Source: Paramarasmius palmivorus (lineage: Eukaryota; Basidiomycota; Agaricomycetes; Agaricales; Marasmiaceae). From it: DNA of 64,000 nt. This document shows, one piece after another, positions 35,875 to 46,015 of this stretch (positions are counted from its first letter, which is position 1; the number at the start of each line of letters is the position of its first letter). Position numbers and translations under genes: made by a program. The stretch covers positions 231,363 to 295,362 of the forward strand of contig JAYKXP010000073.1 in NCBI GenBank assembly GCA_037176845.1, written 5' to 3'. The notes under the pieces were generated by a model. It saw nothing but the letters and a program-made list of their open reading frames with translations, searched no databases and had not been told where the DNA came from.

Positions 35875-38283
35875 ATGTTTCTATTTTACGCTTTCATCCT
35901 ACATTGTTCCCTTGTGGGTGCTCAAGACTCAAAATTTGTAACTAATCCCAACTGGCAGGTACGTCTTTCCAAACGACACTGCCACGCAAAGCCCGTACAT
36001 GACGATCCGTTATTCAGACCTCCGACATCACCGTGACCTCAGAAGAGAGGATCGAGATCGCAAAGGCTGCGATAGAAAAGACGCTTTCGATATTTGTAGT
36101 GAATGGGCAGACTCAGATCGACAGTACGAGGTATTCGATATGTTTTAAGCGATTAAAGCTGACATTGTCACTGTACATCAGACACAACCCATGACGGGAA
36201 TTATGGTCCCGCTGGGAGATTGTATTCTCAGATGGCAGATTTCGACGCTGCAACAAAACAAACATTATATAAAGACCGATTACTCGAGTATTTCGCCCAG
36301 GCAGAGGCCTTGCACCCGAGTTTTTTACACGGAAAGTACGTCTCCCAACTGTATTCGCTCTCAGGGACTAGCTATCTAACGCATCCCCAGTGTGAGCTGT
36401 GCCACAGCTTGTTATCACTGAAGCTCAGATTTTTTATTCTGTTCTCGGCTCATCTCGCGTTCATAGCTCAATTGGGCTTTGTGAGTATCCATGTTGACTC
36501 TTTATCAATACCGATGAACTGAATCGAGATATGAACTAAAGGGCACATGGCATTGCTGCTACCCACGCGTACAAGGTGTACTCCGATTCAGTGTTTCTTA
36601 CATACGCGGAAAATGCATGGAAAAGCGGTACTGACTTCACGCTCAATGAAGAAAATCTTCAATCGGGAACGATACCGTTCAAGAACGTCACAATCAAGCC
36701 AACTTGCGGCGCCTGTTAGTGCGAAAATGCTTTTCATGGCGACACGCTTGGACTGACCATGACCTTGACAGTGTCTATGGCCGGCGGAACGTTCTGGGTA
36801 AGCCCGAGAGATTTTCCCGTTAATATGACAAAGGTTCACCTTCTTGCAAGATCACTGACCCAAATGATGCGTACGTGAATACCCTTGCCACAGCGTGAGC
36901 TTCCCAGGTTTATTGATACGAAAGTTGACACTGATACCATCCTTTATTCAGGTCATATCTTCTGTAAGTCACGAATCTCCTGGCCTCAGTACAATCTCAC
37001 ATATTATACAGAGTATCTGCATTATTGGCGGAGTCGACCAAAGATGATAAATATCGGGATGCAGCAATGAAGACGGAGTCATTCTACTTCAACCTATTGC
37101 GCAATGCTCGGGGTGACCTACTGGACGGTGTCCATGGAGATTTGTGCAGTAACAGCGATGCATCTCATCCATCGAATGAGGGGTTAATGATGGAAGGATT
37201 GGCAGTCCTTGCCTCCGTAACACAGAACGAAACTATTGCCGAGCAGTATGTAATTGTCTTTCCCTTATAGCCTCTTATTGACTTCTAGGCTAATCAGCTT
37301 CTTCGATGTCCTAGAAAGGACGATACTGAACTCTAATTGGCATAGTGCCAACGGGATCATAAACGCCGACAGTGAGCATATCGACGGCCTTTGACTTGTC
37401 TTACCTCTGAAATTCGTTTCTGTAGCCGCACAAGCCAGTGCCGAACATGTCGGTCAGTACATTGTACGTGGGCTGACTGCCTTTTACAACCGAAATACAA
37501 CTCCATCGGAGCTTCGTACTTACATTAGGGGATACCTTGGTGTCCAGGTATAATTCTCTCTAATTGAAATATTGAAACATGGCCGACTCTGACCATTCCT
37601 CATATCATTTTCTACAGTATAACGCAGTGCTCGACAATGCACGGGAGCCGGGAGATGATGTTTACGGTGCTTCTTGGATTGGCCCTCCTTTCTCCACATT
37701 TGCTCTTGACAACCAGACAAACGCCCTTACTGCCCTGGTCGCCGCTATCCCTCTTCATAACGAGACAGTTGATCCTACTCCGACTGGCACCAACAAAACC
37801 ACCTCCCCAAATTCTCCGAACGATGATTCTCAAAAATCTCTAAATCTTGGCGCCATCGTAGGCGGTGTAGTTGGCGGCCTGGCGTTCCTAGCACTTCTGA
37901 TCACACTCGTCCTCTGTCTCCTTCGCCGCCGGCAGCGGAAACCTTTGTCAAACCTGGATGCTTCTGCCGATGTTACGGAAACGAGTCCTACTCAAACGTC
38001 AGGCACGCTCCCTCGTATTAATCACGAAAAGAAGGTCCGGCCAGATCATCCAAGGACACCTAGTCAGCATCTCGAGTCTCCATCAATTTCAGTGGCACAA
38101 GAATCTGCCCCTTCAGATCGGAGCTCAACACAGGTATCATCGACTCAGGGCACTGGTACCACGCGATTTGGTAGTGTTCCTACTGAGTTGCTGGTGAGGT
38201 TGTTGAATGACCGGTTGCAGCCGGCACGATGGCGAGAAGACGAAGAACCACCGGAGTACGCCAGTGCACACAACTTTGTGTAG
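35875..38283 (+). CDS. GH76-like single-pass membrane protein, gene 6
   Basis: Start 35875 (MFLFYAFILHCSLVGAQ signal peptide, then DSKFVTNPNWQ). Exon order as in gene 7, its closest relative: VTSEERIEIAKAAIEKTLS, HDGNYGPAGRLYSQMADFD, single T at 36391, 14 nt at 36467-36480 (LNWAL), GIAATHAYKVYSDSVF, SMAGGTFW, 12 nt at 36952-36963 (SYLL), VSALLAESTKDDKYRD, HPSNEGLMMEGLAVLASVTQ. Last exon: YNAVLDNAREPGDDVYGASW, helix GAIVGGVVGGLAFLALLITL followed by RRRQRK, then PTELLVRLLNDRLQPARWRE ending EPPEYASAHNFV. No frame break seen. Intron sequences are nearly the same as in gene 7, so the two are recent duplicates now separated by the transposon. Confidence 0.8.
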
Positions 38284-38870
38284 GTGTCGGTACGAGACCT
38301 GGCATGTATTCTAGCTCTCGAGAATCACCATGGAAGGGCCAAGCTAAATGCACACGAATTTTTTTTGATACTTCTTTTCCTCTCCTTTCATCCAGCCTCA
38401 ACGCAAGATAGTGTTGCTGAGGCATTGGTATGTACCGGAGAAAGAGACGAGAAGAGCTGGAAACGAGGAACAGTGATGTTATTTCAGCAGTGGGAATCGG
38501 ATCACTCATTCGGTTTGCTGGGGGACATAATTATTTCGATTAGTGCTCTCGTCCCAGAGCGTTCAAAATTCACTCTATCGATGCAGCCCACGCCTGCAGC
38601 CAGCGCACCGATATCAATATACAATACGGATATGATTGCACTACGGGAAGCTAATACGAGTGGTAATAACACCTGGGCATGTTGTGGATTATGGTTTCTG
38701 ACAAGGGATTGAGCACAGATTCCAGAAGCCCTCGGATAAAAAAGATTGACGTACCAGAGTATTGAGGTGCGTTTGTGGGGTGCGAACAATTGAGTCGGGG
38801 TACGTTGGTGAGCAGGCCAAGATACAAATTCCGGAAAGCAGTTTGATACACCACCATCATGAGACATGAG
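38284..38870. other. 3' flank of gene 6 and transposon target region
   Basis: Contains a poorly conserved piece of the upstream module (about 38740-38865, including CACCACCATCATGA). A plus-strand open frame at 38284-38712 matches nothing and is probably chance. The transposon entered at the end of this stretch. Confidence 0.45.
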
Positions 38871-38879
38871 ATATTTCAT
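38871..38879. repeat. Target site duplication, left (ATATTTCAT)
   Basis: Nine bases identical to 42561-42569 and directly abutting the inverted repeats of the element between them. Confidence 0.85.
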
Positions 38880-41800
38880 GGTGGTGGGCAACCCTCGGTT
38901 CGCCGCGTCCAGCTGACTAAGCCAAACTTGATCTAATTCCTGTAACACTACCATCGTCCTCGCTCAATGCAATTTCTACACGAATTATGGGCTATATTGC
39001 CTTGGTTTTGGTATCGATTAGGTACGATGAATATATACTATTGTTTGGAGCTAAAAAAAGTGTGTAATTTTTGAGTTATTCGCCCATTTCTACATCCACT
39101 GCCAGATTCTCAGCTTCCTCCTCAGCCTCCTCGTATTCCTCCCGCGAGAACAGTAGATCCTGCTCATTACCATCTTCAGAAGTACGGGTATTGGTCCCGG
39201 CAGCCAATTGTCTCTTCCAGATCTCGTCCTTGTGCTCCGTGACCAACTGGTAGAGCAAAGCATTTTTAGCATCCCGGCTTTCACGGTCCTTCAACGGAGG
39301 AAGCTTTGCGCCGTAAAGCTTCTTTAAAGCTTGTAGCTGTACGTCAACCAGTTTCCCGTTTGGAATAGCCTTAACCTCTGCCCATGTTGTTGCGAGTTTT
39401 ACCTTCCCAAGCCGCTCGCGGTCCTCAGCCGCTTGTTTCTCCTTCTCGCGTTGTTTCTCCTTACCCTCAAGTGCCTTCCTCTTCAATTCTTCTGTTAATG
39501 CGGCCTTTTGCCTTGCTTCCTCCCCACTAGCATCGATCTCGCGATAGGTACGACGAACGTAAGCGTGATCTTCTTCCTCGAAACACGCTGTCATGAATGC
39601 ATCAGTATGATTTCTGCCGGCCATCTGCTCCGAATTGAGCTGCGTGAACGATTTATTTGGGACATCTCGGAGTGCTATCACGGTGGATCCCAAGGCGCCC
39701 TCGTTACAGTCATTAGTTGCAGGCATCCACGCAAGCTCAAGCTGTTCCTTTGTCGCCATGTCAATCTTTCCGCCTACCTTATACTCCTCCATAAACCTCT
39801 CCCAACTCGTCGCTGCTCCACTAAAGAACGCTGCCGTTGCATCCTGTAGATGGGGCAATGTAGGTGAGAGCTTTTTCACGGCTTCCATTGCATCTGAATA
39901 TTGCCACTCCTTTCCATCTAGCGCCGCGTCTTGACACGAAACCTCCGGTCCCATAATTATCAGGGGGTTATTTGCTATCCTCTTGATAAACTCCAGAACC
40001 CGTCGATGGAAGTCGCCGAGGGTTAGTCCGTTAACCCCTGGCATACGAACAACCCTTAGATAAGGGCATGAAACGGTGTTCGTATACAAAACCAGGACCG
40101 CGAGTTCGGTGAGTGTAGGGATGTCATGCAAAGCATGATAAATATTATGCTCGATGTTTGTAAAACCCGGCTGATTCTTCGACCAGCGTACAATGTCCAA
40201 AAATGCGATATGGTCCTCGAGGTAGACGAGCAAAAAGCACGCGGCGAGTCCATGACTGCCGAAACGATTGTCGCTAGTAGGGGGAAATTGAGGGAAGAAG
40301 CGTTCGGAACCATATTTTGAAATGAAATAATTTTGATAGGTATTATGGAGGCCTTTTTTGTTGTCCTTGTTGTTGAATAGTGCCCCTGCTAACGCACAGA
40401 GCTTTACAGCCCCCCGTGTTGTTGCTTCAATGGCCATGCGCTCTGCATCGGTCATTTTCCCAGTCCTACCGGGAGTTAGAGCCTCTCGAATAATGGCTGC
40501 GTTAACCTTGTTCGCCAACCGGATCGGAGGCACCCGACCATTAGCCTCCCATGAATTATGCATCCCATCACATCCTCCCTTGACACAATTGTGGTCCTTG
40601 TGCATACAGCACCCGCAGCGAAAGAAGAGGTCGACGTCTTGCTTTTCATCGTCACTGAGTTGATTGTACTGATCATTTCCCAGATCAGACTTGACCTCGT
40701 GCATCAAATCAACTTCGAATGCTTCGCGTTGTGCCACCGTCATAAAACCCCACATAAATGGACCTCCAAGGGCCTCAAGCTTCTCCGTCCTCTTTTGGTG
40801 TATGAAGAGGAAAGCCTGATTGATTCCCATGTCAACCAGCCGCTCCTCACCCATAGAATAGAGAATGTAAGACCGCTTGAATTCCATCAATAGAATCCCG
40901 GTCTTTATTTCTGTTGATGCGTGATCCCCACAGATGCCTCGGAGTGATTTGAGTATGTGAAGAAGGGTGAGTTGAAGTCCCCGGCGTCGTGCCAAAGGAC
41001 TAGCGTTGAATGTTTCCGAAAGGTTATTGAATGTTTGTCTCCAGACATTGAAGGAGTCCTCGGATGTGTGTCCTATACTGGCGGTGATACCCAGGAAGCG
41101 TATTGCCGGCTTGGAATTGGGGGTGATTTGAGTTTCGCCCTTCTCATATGCAGGGACAAGGGAATTAAAGTGCCGTGATTCCAGGTTAGTTTTGCGATAT
41201 CCGGTACTGTCGGCACTGAGCGTAAAAGCCTTCGTGATTGACAGTTCATATCCCGCTTGTACCTTTGCAGCCACACCACCTTCTCCAATTGCTCGTCTAA
41301 CAGTACGACTGCTCATCGCTCGTGACACCTGGACCCCAAATGTCTTCCCAACAGCAACAATCAACTCCCCGACCTTGTGACGCGTACATCCTGCACGTAC
41401 AAAGGCGCGTGCTAAGGCACGGAACCGCTCTTCGTAGGCCCCTTTTCGCATGATGCGCAACCGGGTCAAGCTACGCGTATTATGCTTGATTGCATGATCC
41501 ATCTTCGTCTTGAAACGCGCGACTTGTTTTCGCAGCTTGTCACAATGCTTCCGAACACCATCTCGAGAATCCTTGGTTCTATCAAGCCAGAATGAGAGCT
41601 TGGCCTTCTCTGCCTCCCGTCTTTTCCTTTCCATCTCCAGCAGCTTGAATGTTGCTTCACTCGTCTTCTTCAGCACCTTGTTCTCTGCCTTCACCGCTCG
41701 AAGCTCTGCCTGCAAATCCTTCTTATCCTTCCGAACACGAGTATATCCAGCTTGTGCGGTACGTAATTTGGAATAGAGTGGATTTTGAGTAATTCGCGTG

Positions 41801-42560
41801 TCCGTAACAGTATGTGTTGGCGGTCGAAATGCGCGGGAAGCATCATTCTCTTTGACACCATTGGACCATCTTGCTGCCATTGCCGCTTTCAGACTGGCTT
41901 TCTGGCCCGGCGACCTTCTCTTTCGGGTAGTTTTGTAACATTTTGAACCTGGTACCTCGGCGGCGGAACCTGTTCTGGTGCTTCTGATGGGTCGTGGTGA
42001 TGCTGCCATTGTTTCGTGAATTGAATGATGCCGTATTCCGATGTTCTGCAGTGTCCACTGGAAAAATGAGACAAAATATTGAATAGAATGTTTTTGGGTG
42101 CATACCGTGGCATGTGAAAGCCAAACAGAGCTGAGAAGCAACTTCGCGACTGGTGTTGTTGAAGCCTTCAGTCGCGTCAAACGCGTTGAGTCACACGCCT
42201 GTCACACTTGATCCCCATCAACACGCCCAAAACAGAACATGCTTCTTCTGAACATCCAGACCACCGGCATCCACGAAACAAGTTGGGAATTCTACCTTAA
42301 TTAGCTCGAAGAACAACTTGTTCGCATTACATTTTGAATAAATCAGTCGGAAGGGCTACTTTCATACCTTCAAGGTACCTCAGATTTTTGAAATTTCAAG
42401 ATGTAATGCGGAAAACTTTTTCATTTACACCTCTAAATACGTCCAGAGTCAACAAAAACACGTATAAATGCGTAGATCGAACGGGCAAGCGTGCTTCAGG
42501 TTTTGGGAGGGGCCAAACAAGACCAAATACTGAGGCGCTTCGCGGGCATTGCCCACCACC
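38880..42560 (-). mobile_element. DNA transposon with terminal inverted repeats, 3681 bp
   Basis: The left end GGTGGTGGGCAA (38880-38891) and the right end TTGCCCACCACC (42549-42560) are perfect 12 bp inverted repeats; inwards, similarity continues weakly (CCC.CGG..CGCC on the left against CCCGCG..GCGCC on the right). Nine-base direct repeats ATATTTCAT flank it, so it is a complete cut-and-paste-type insertion with an unerased target duplication. It carries one long minus-strand transposase-like gene. The target-site length resembles MULE-like elements (8-11 bp) or KDZ/hAT (8 bp); I cannot assign the superfamily. The intact ends and open gene suggest a young insertion, and it sits between recent duplicates, genes 6 and 7. 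Confidence 0.88.
39076..42009 (-). CDS. Putative transposase of the 3.68 kb element
   Basis: Uninterrupted frame of 977 residues from the Met at 42009. The frame stays open to 42180, but a GT-AG intron-like 48 bp stretch ending just before 42058 makes the downstream Met more likely. A long charged coiled-coil comes first (about residues 75-175). A cysteine/histidine cluster CGCCMHKDHNC..GGC (about 465-480) is likely zinc-binding. Candidate acidic triad: Asp267 in LSADSTGY, Asp362 in CGDHAS, Glu770 in NDCNEGALG. The C-terminus is a Lys/Glu-rich helix. It is bounded by matched inverted repeats and a target duplication, which is the strongest support for its role. I do not recognise the named superfamily; similar long intronless proteins are widespread in mushroom genomes. 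Confidence 0.7.
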   Translation of the reverse strand: MAASPRPIRSTRTGSAAEVPGSKCYKTTRKRRSPGQKASLKAAMAARWSNGVKENDASRAFRPPTHTVTDTRITQNPLYSKLRTAQAGYTRVRKDKKDLQAELRAVKAENKVLKKTSEATFKLLEMERKRREAEKAKLSFWLDRTKDSRDGVRKHCDKLRKQVARFKTKMDHAIKHNTRSLTRLRIMRKGAYEERFRALARAFVRAGCTRHKVGELIVAVGKTFGVQVSRAMSSRTVRRAIGEGGVAAKVQAGYELSITKAFTLSADSTGYRKTNLESRHFNSLVPAYEKGETQITPNSKPAIRFLGITASIGHTSEDSFNVWRQTFNNLSETFNASPLARRRGLQLTLLHILKSLRGICGDHASTEIKTGILLMEFKRSYILYSMGEERLVDMGINQAFLFIHQKRTEKLEALGGPFMWGFMTVAQREAFEVDLMHEVKSDLGNDQYNQLSDDEKQDVDLFFRCGCCMHKDHNCVKGGCDGMHNSWEANGRVPPIRLANKVNAAIIREALTPGRTGKMTDAERMAIEATTRGAVKLCALAGALFNNKDNKKGLHNTYQNYFISKYGSERFFPQFPPTSDNRFGSHGLAACFLLVYLEDHIAFLDIVRWSKNQPGFTNIEHNIYHALHDIPTLTELAVLVLYTNTVSCPYLRVVRMPGVNGLTLGDFHRRVLEFIKRIANNPLIIMGPEVSCQDAALDGKEWQYSDAMEAVKKLSPTLPHLQDATAAFFSGAATSWERFMEEYKVGGKIDMATKEQLELAWMPATNDCNEGALGSTVIALRDVPNKSFTQLNSEQMAGRNHTDAFMTACFEEEDHAYVRRTYREIDASGEEARQKAALTEELKRKALEGKEKQREKEKQAAEDRERLGKVKLATTWAEVKAIPNGKLVDVQLQALKKLYGAKLPPLKDRESRDAKNALLYQLVTEHKDEIWKRQLAAGTNTRTSEDGNEQDLLFSREEYEEAEEEAENLAVDVEMGE

Positions 42561-42569
42561 ATATTTCAT
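42561..42569. repeat. Target site duplication, right (ATATTTCAT)
   Basis: Partner of 38871-38879. Confidence 0.85.
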
Positions 42570-43648
42570 GTAATTGACCTTCCGGAACTATGGTGAGACG
42601 AAGATTTCGCCCTGACATCATGGTAGAACATACCTGCGTTAAGCAAGGGAGAGGGGGGTGCAATATATTTGTGTAGTGCATCTTCTTCCTCGATCATATG
42701 TGGAGAAAATTCTTCTTGGTCGTGCCTCCTGGACGCTTCCAGAGAAAATGGCTAAGGGCTTTTAAAAGTTTTCAGTGAAAGCAGAACATCGACAACATAG
42801 TAGTCCACGCACCGTAACCTTCCTCCCCAATCTAGCCTCATGTCCAGCGATCAAGGTCTCCGCTACGAATTGTCGTCGACATGGCCTCTGATTCCAGACA
42901 TCAGTCACGATGGGACTTTTCACCCAACATTCATCTCGAAAACGTTTGAAATTGGTGATGCAGACAGAGCCCGTGACGAACGTGCGCGTGAGAGCCTATG
43001 ATGATGATGGCATCGATGATGGTTGGGAAGAAAGGGCATCAGGGCCTGGGCCTCCCGGCCACGTCGACCATCATTTCAACCACCATCAGCATCTCCACTC
43101 ATAAAGGATAGCATATAACATGGATTTCGCTATGCTACAACTTTGGTATTTACAATGTAAAGCCTTTCGCTTGAATCAAATATCACTGTCAGTGCGTACA
43201 TATTTCACCTACAGCCTGGGTTTGATCTTGGTTTGATCAGTAGCTTTCGTTGGCGCTGGTATTTAGCCGGGGGGTTTTTTTTTATAGTCGTCTGTAAGCC
43301 GACTCAATCGTTGAATGGTTTTGTTACGACAACACATTGATGTCTACTAGTACCTGCTATTATGCACGCATGGTAAAAGCTCGATGATATACTCCTATGG
43401 GCAAGAAAACTGGTCTGTTATAGAGTCCATACTTGGAGGGTTTCTTGTCCCTTGGGTGTACAGGCATGTACAGCCTGAGACACGTATTCAAACCATAGCT
43501 TGTTTCATCTATCTTCTGATGCTGCATTCTTGCCGTGCTTTCGTTACCATCATATAAGGTGTGCGAACCGCTTCTTTTCTTGCGTCCTCTCGTAATAATC
43601 ACCCACTTCCAAGATAACGGCGTATTGCCCTTAGCAGGCTCTAATTTA
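42570..43648. other. Upstream region of gene 7
   Basis: Carries a relative of the promoter module (about 42770-43090), with AGTGAAAGCAGAACATCGACA and GATGGTTGGGAAGAAA. No gene seen. Confidence 0.5.
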
Positions 43649-46015
43649 ATGGTCCTACTCTATGTTCTTCTTGCCTATTGCGCCGTTCAACTTGTGGATG
43701 CCCAAGACTCAAAGTTTGGACCTAATCCCAACTGGCAGGTGCGTCTCCCTGTGCGACACCACGCAAGGACCGCTATTGACATTCCGTTGCTCAGAAATCC
43801 GACATTGCCGTGGCCCCAGAAGAAAGAATCACAATCGCAAAGGCTGCAATAGAAAAGACACTCTCTATATTTGTGGTGGATGGGAAGACCCAGATCGACA
43901 GTACGAGGCATTTGATACTTTTCAGTGATTAAAGTTAACAATTTCACTGTACACTAGATACAACCCATGACGGAGATTTCGGACCTGCTGGGAGATTGTA
44001 TTCTCAGATGGCAGAATTCGACGCTGCAACGAACCAAACATCGTATAAAGACCGATTGCTCGAGTATTTCGCCCAGGCAGAGGCCTTGCACCTGAATTTT
44101 TTACACGGAAAGTACGTCTCCCAACTGTATTCGCTCTCCGGGGAAGGTCTAACACATTCTCAGTGTGAGTCGCGTCAAACACCAAATCTCAAAGTCTCTG
44201 TCCTGTTCTGAGCTCATATTGCTTTCGTAGCTTAACTGGGCCCTGTGAGCGCTCGTGTCTTGATCAATACTGATAATCTGAACCAATATGTGAATTTTAT
44301 CAGGGCACATGGCATTGCTGCCGCTCACGCGTACAAGGTGTACTCTGATTCGGCGTTTCTGACATATGCGGAAAAGGCATGGAAAAGCGGTACTGATTTC
44401 ACGCTTAATGAAGAGAATCTTCAATCGGGGACGATACCGTTCAAGAACGTCACAATTAAGGCAACTTGCGGCGCCTGTCAGTGCGGAACTACTTTCCATT
44501 CGATGTATTTTCACTGATTATGATCTTGACAGTGCCAATGGCTGGCGGAACATTCTGGGTAAGTCTGAGAAACTTTCCCGTTAATATGGCAAATGTTCAC
44601 CTTCTTGCAAGAACACTAACTCAAGTAATGCGTACGTGAATACCCTTGCCACAGCGTGAGTTTCTCAGGTCCAGCCACATGGTCAAAACTGATAGCAACC
44701 TTTATTCAGGTCATATCTTCTGTAAGTCACGAATCCCCTGGCCTCAGTAAAATCTCACATATTAGATAGAGCATCTGCATTACTGGCGGAGTCGACTAAA
44801 GACGATAAATATCGGGATGCGGCAATGAAAACCGAGACATTCTACTTTGATCTCTTGCGCAATGCTCGGGGCGACCTACTGGACGGTATCCAAGGAGACG
44901 TGTGCAGCAACAGTGATGCATCTTATCCAGCGAATGACGGGTTAATGATGGAAGGATTGGCAGTTCTTGCCTCCGTAACACAGAACGAAACTATTGCCGA
45001 GCAGTAAGAATTTGTCTTCGCCTTATAGCCTCTTATTGACATCTTTGATCAGCTTCTTTGATGTCCTAGAGAGGACGATACTAAACTCTAATTGGCATAG
45101 TGCCAACGGGATCATAAACGTCAGCAGTAAGCATATCGACGAGCTTTGGTTTGTCTTACCTCTGAAATTCGCTTCCATAGCCGCGCAAGCTAGTGCCGAG
45201 CACGTTGGACAGTACGTTGTACGTGGGCTGACCGCCTTTTACAACCGAAATACAACTCCATCGGAGCTTCGTACTTACATTAGGGGATACCTTGGTGTCC
45301 AGGTATAATTCTCTCTAATTGAAACATGGCCGACTCTTACCATTCCTCATATCATTTTCTACAGTATAACGCAGTGCTCGATAATGCACGAGAGCTGGGA
45401 GATGATGTTTACGGTGCTTCTTGGACTGGTCCTCCTTTCTCCACATTTTCTCTTGACAACCAGACCAACGCACTGACTGCATTAGTCGCTGCGATTCCCC
45501 TTCACAACGATCCTATTATAGCTCAGGACCCTACTCCCAGTTCTCCAACTGATGACTCCACTGGAAATCCAAATATAGGTGCCATAGCAGGGGGTGTAGT
45601 CGGCGGCCTTGCGTTCTTAGCGCTTCTAGTTACCCTCATCCTCCATCTCGTTCGGCGTAGGCAGCAGAAACAGTTCCAGAACCTACAGGCCTTGGACGAA
45701 GTTATACAAACGAATCCGGTTGTTCAAGTATCAGAGAAAATCTCCCGCATCAACCGAGAGAGAAAGTTTTACCAAGTTCATCCGAGGATACCTCAGTCTC
45801 CACCTACGCCAGTAGCACAGGACTCCGCAACTTCGACTCGGAGCTCAACGCAGTTCTTATCAGACAGCGGAACTACGAGATTTGGTAGTGTTCCTACCGA
45901 GGTCCTAGTAACGCTATTGAACAACCGACTACAGCCTGAACAGTGGCGTGAGGATGAGGTGCCGCCGGAATACGCCACTGCCAGCGCACCCACTCAAGTT
46001 CACAGCTCTATGTAG
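43649..46015 (+). CDS. GH76-like single-pass membrane protein, gene 7
   Basis: Cleanest reference copy. Exon 1 43649-43738 (MVLLYVLLAYCAVQLVDAQ signal peptide, DSKFGPNPNWQ); exon 2 43795-43900 (VAPEERITIAKAAIEKTLS); exon 3 HDGDFGPAGRLYSQMAEFD; single T at 44164; 14 nt 44231-44244 (LNWAL); then GIAAAHAYKVYSDSAFLTYA, PMAGGTFW, 12 nt 44710-44721 (SYLL), SALLAESTKDDKYRDAAMK, GLMMEGLAVLASVTQNE, SAEHVGQYVVRGLTAFYNRN. Last exon from about 45365: YNAVLDNARELGDDVYGASW, helix GAIAGGVVGGLAFLALLVTL with RRRQQK, tail PTEVLVTLLNNRLQPEQWRE, then EVPPEYATAS, stop at 46015. Signal peptide, GH76-like lumen/extracellular part and basic residues after the helix predict a type I orientation with the PPEY tail in the cytosol. 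Confidence 0.82.

Noticed and set aside
38284..38712. 142-residue open frame after gene 6
   Set aside because: Lies in the 3' flank of gene 6, has no counterpart after gene 7 (its near-identical relative) and no recognisable motif.
38921..42520. Direct GCCAAAC repeats just inside both transposon ends
   Set aside because: Short, in direct rather than inverted orientation, and easily due to chance.
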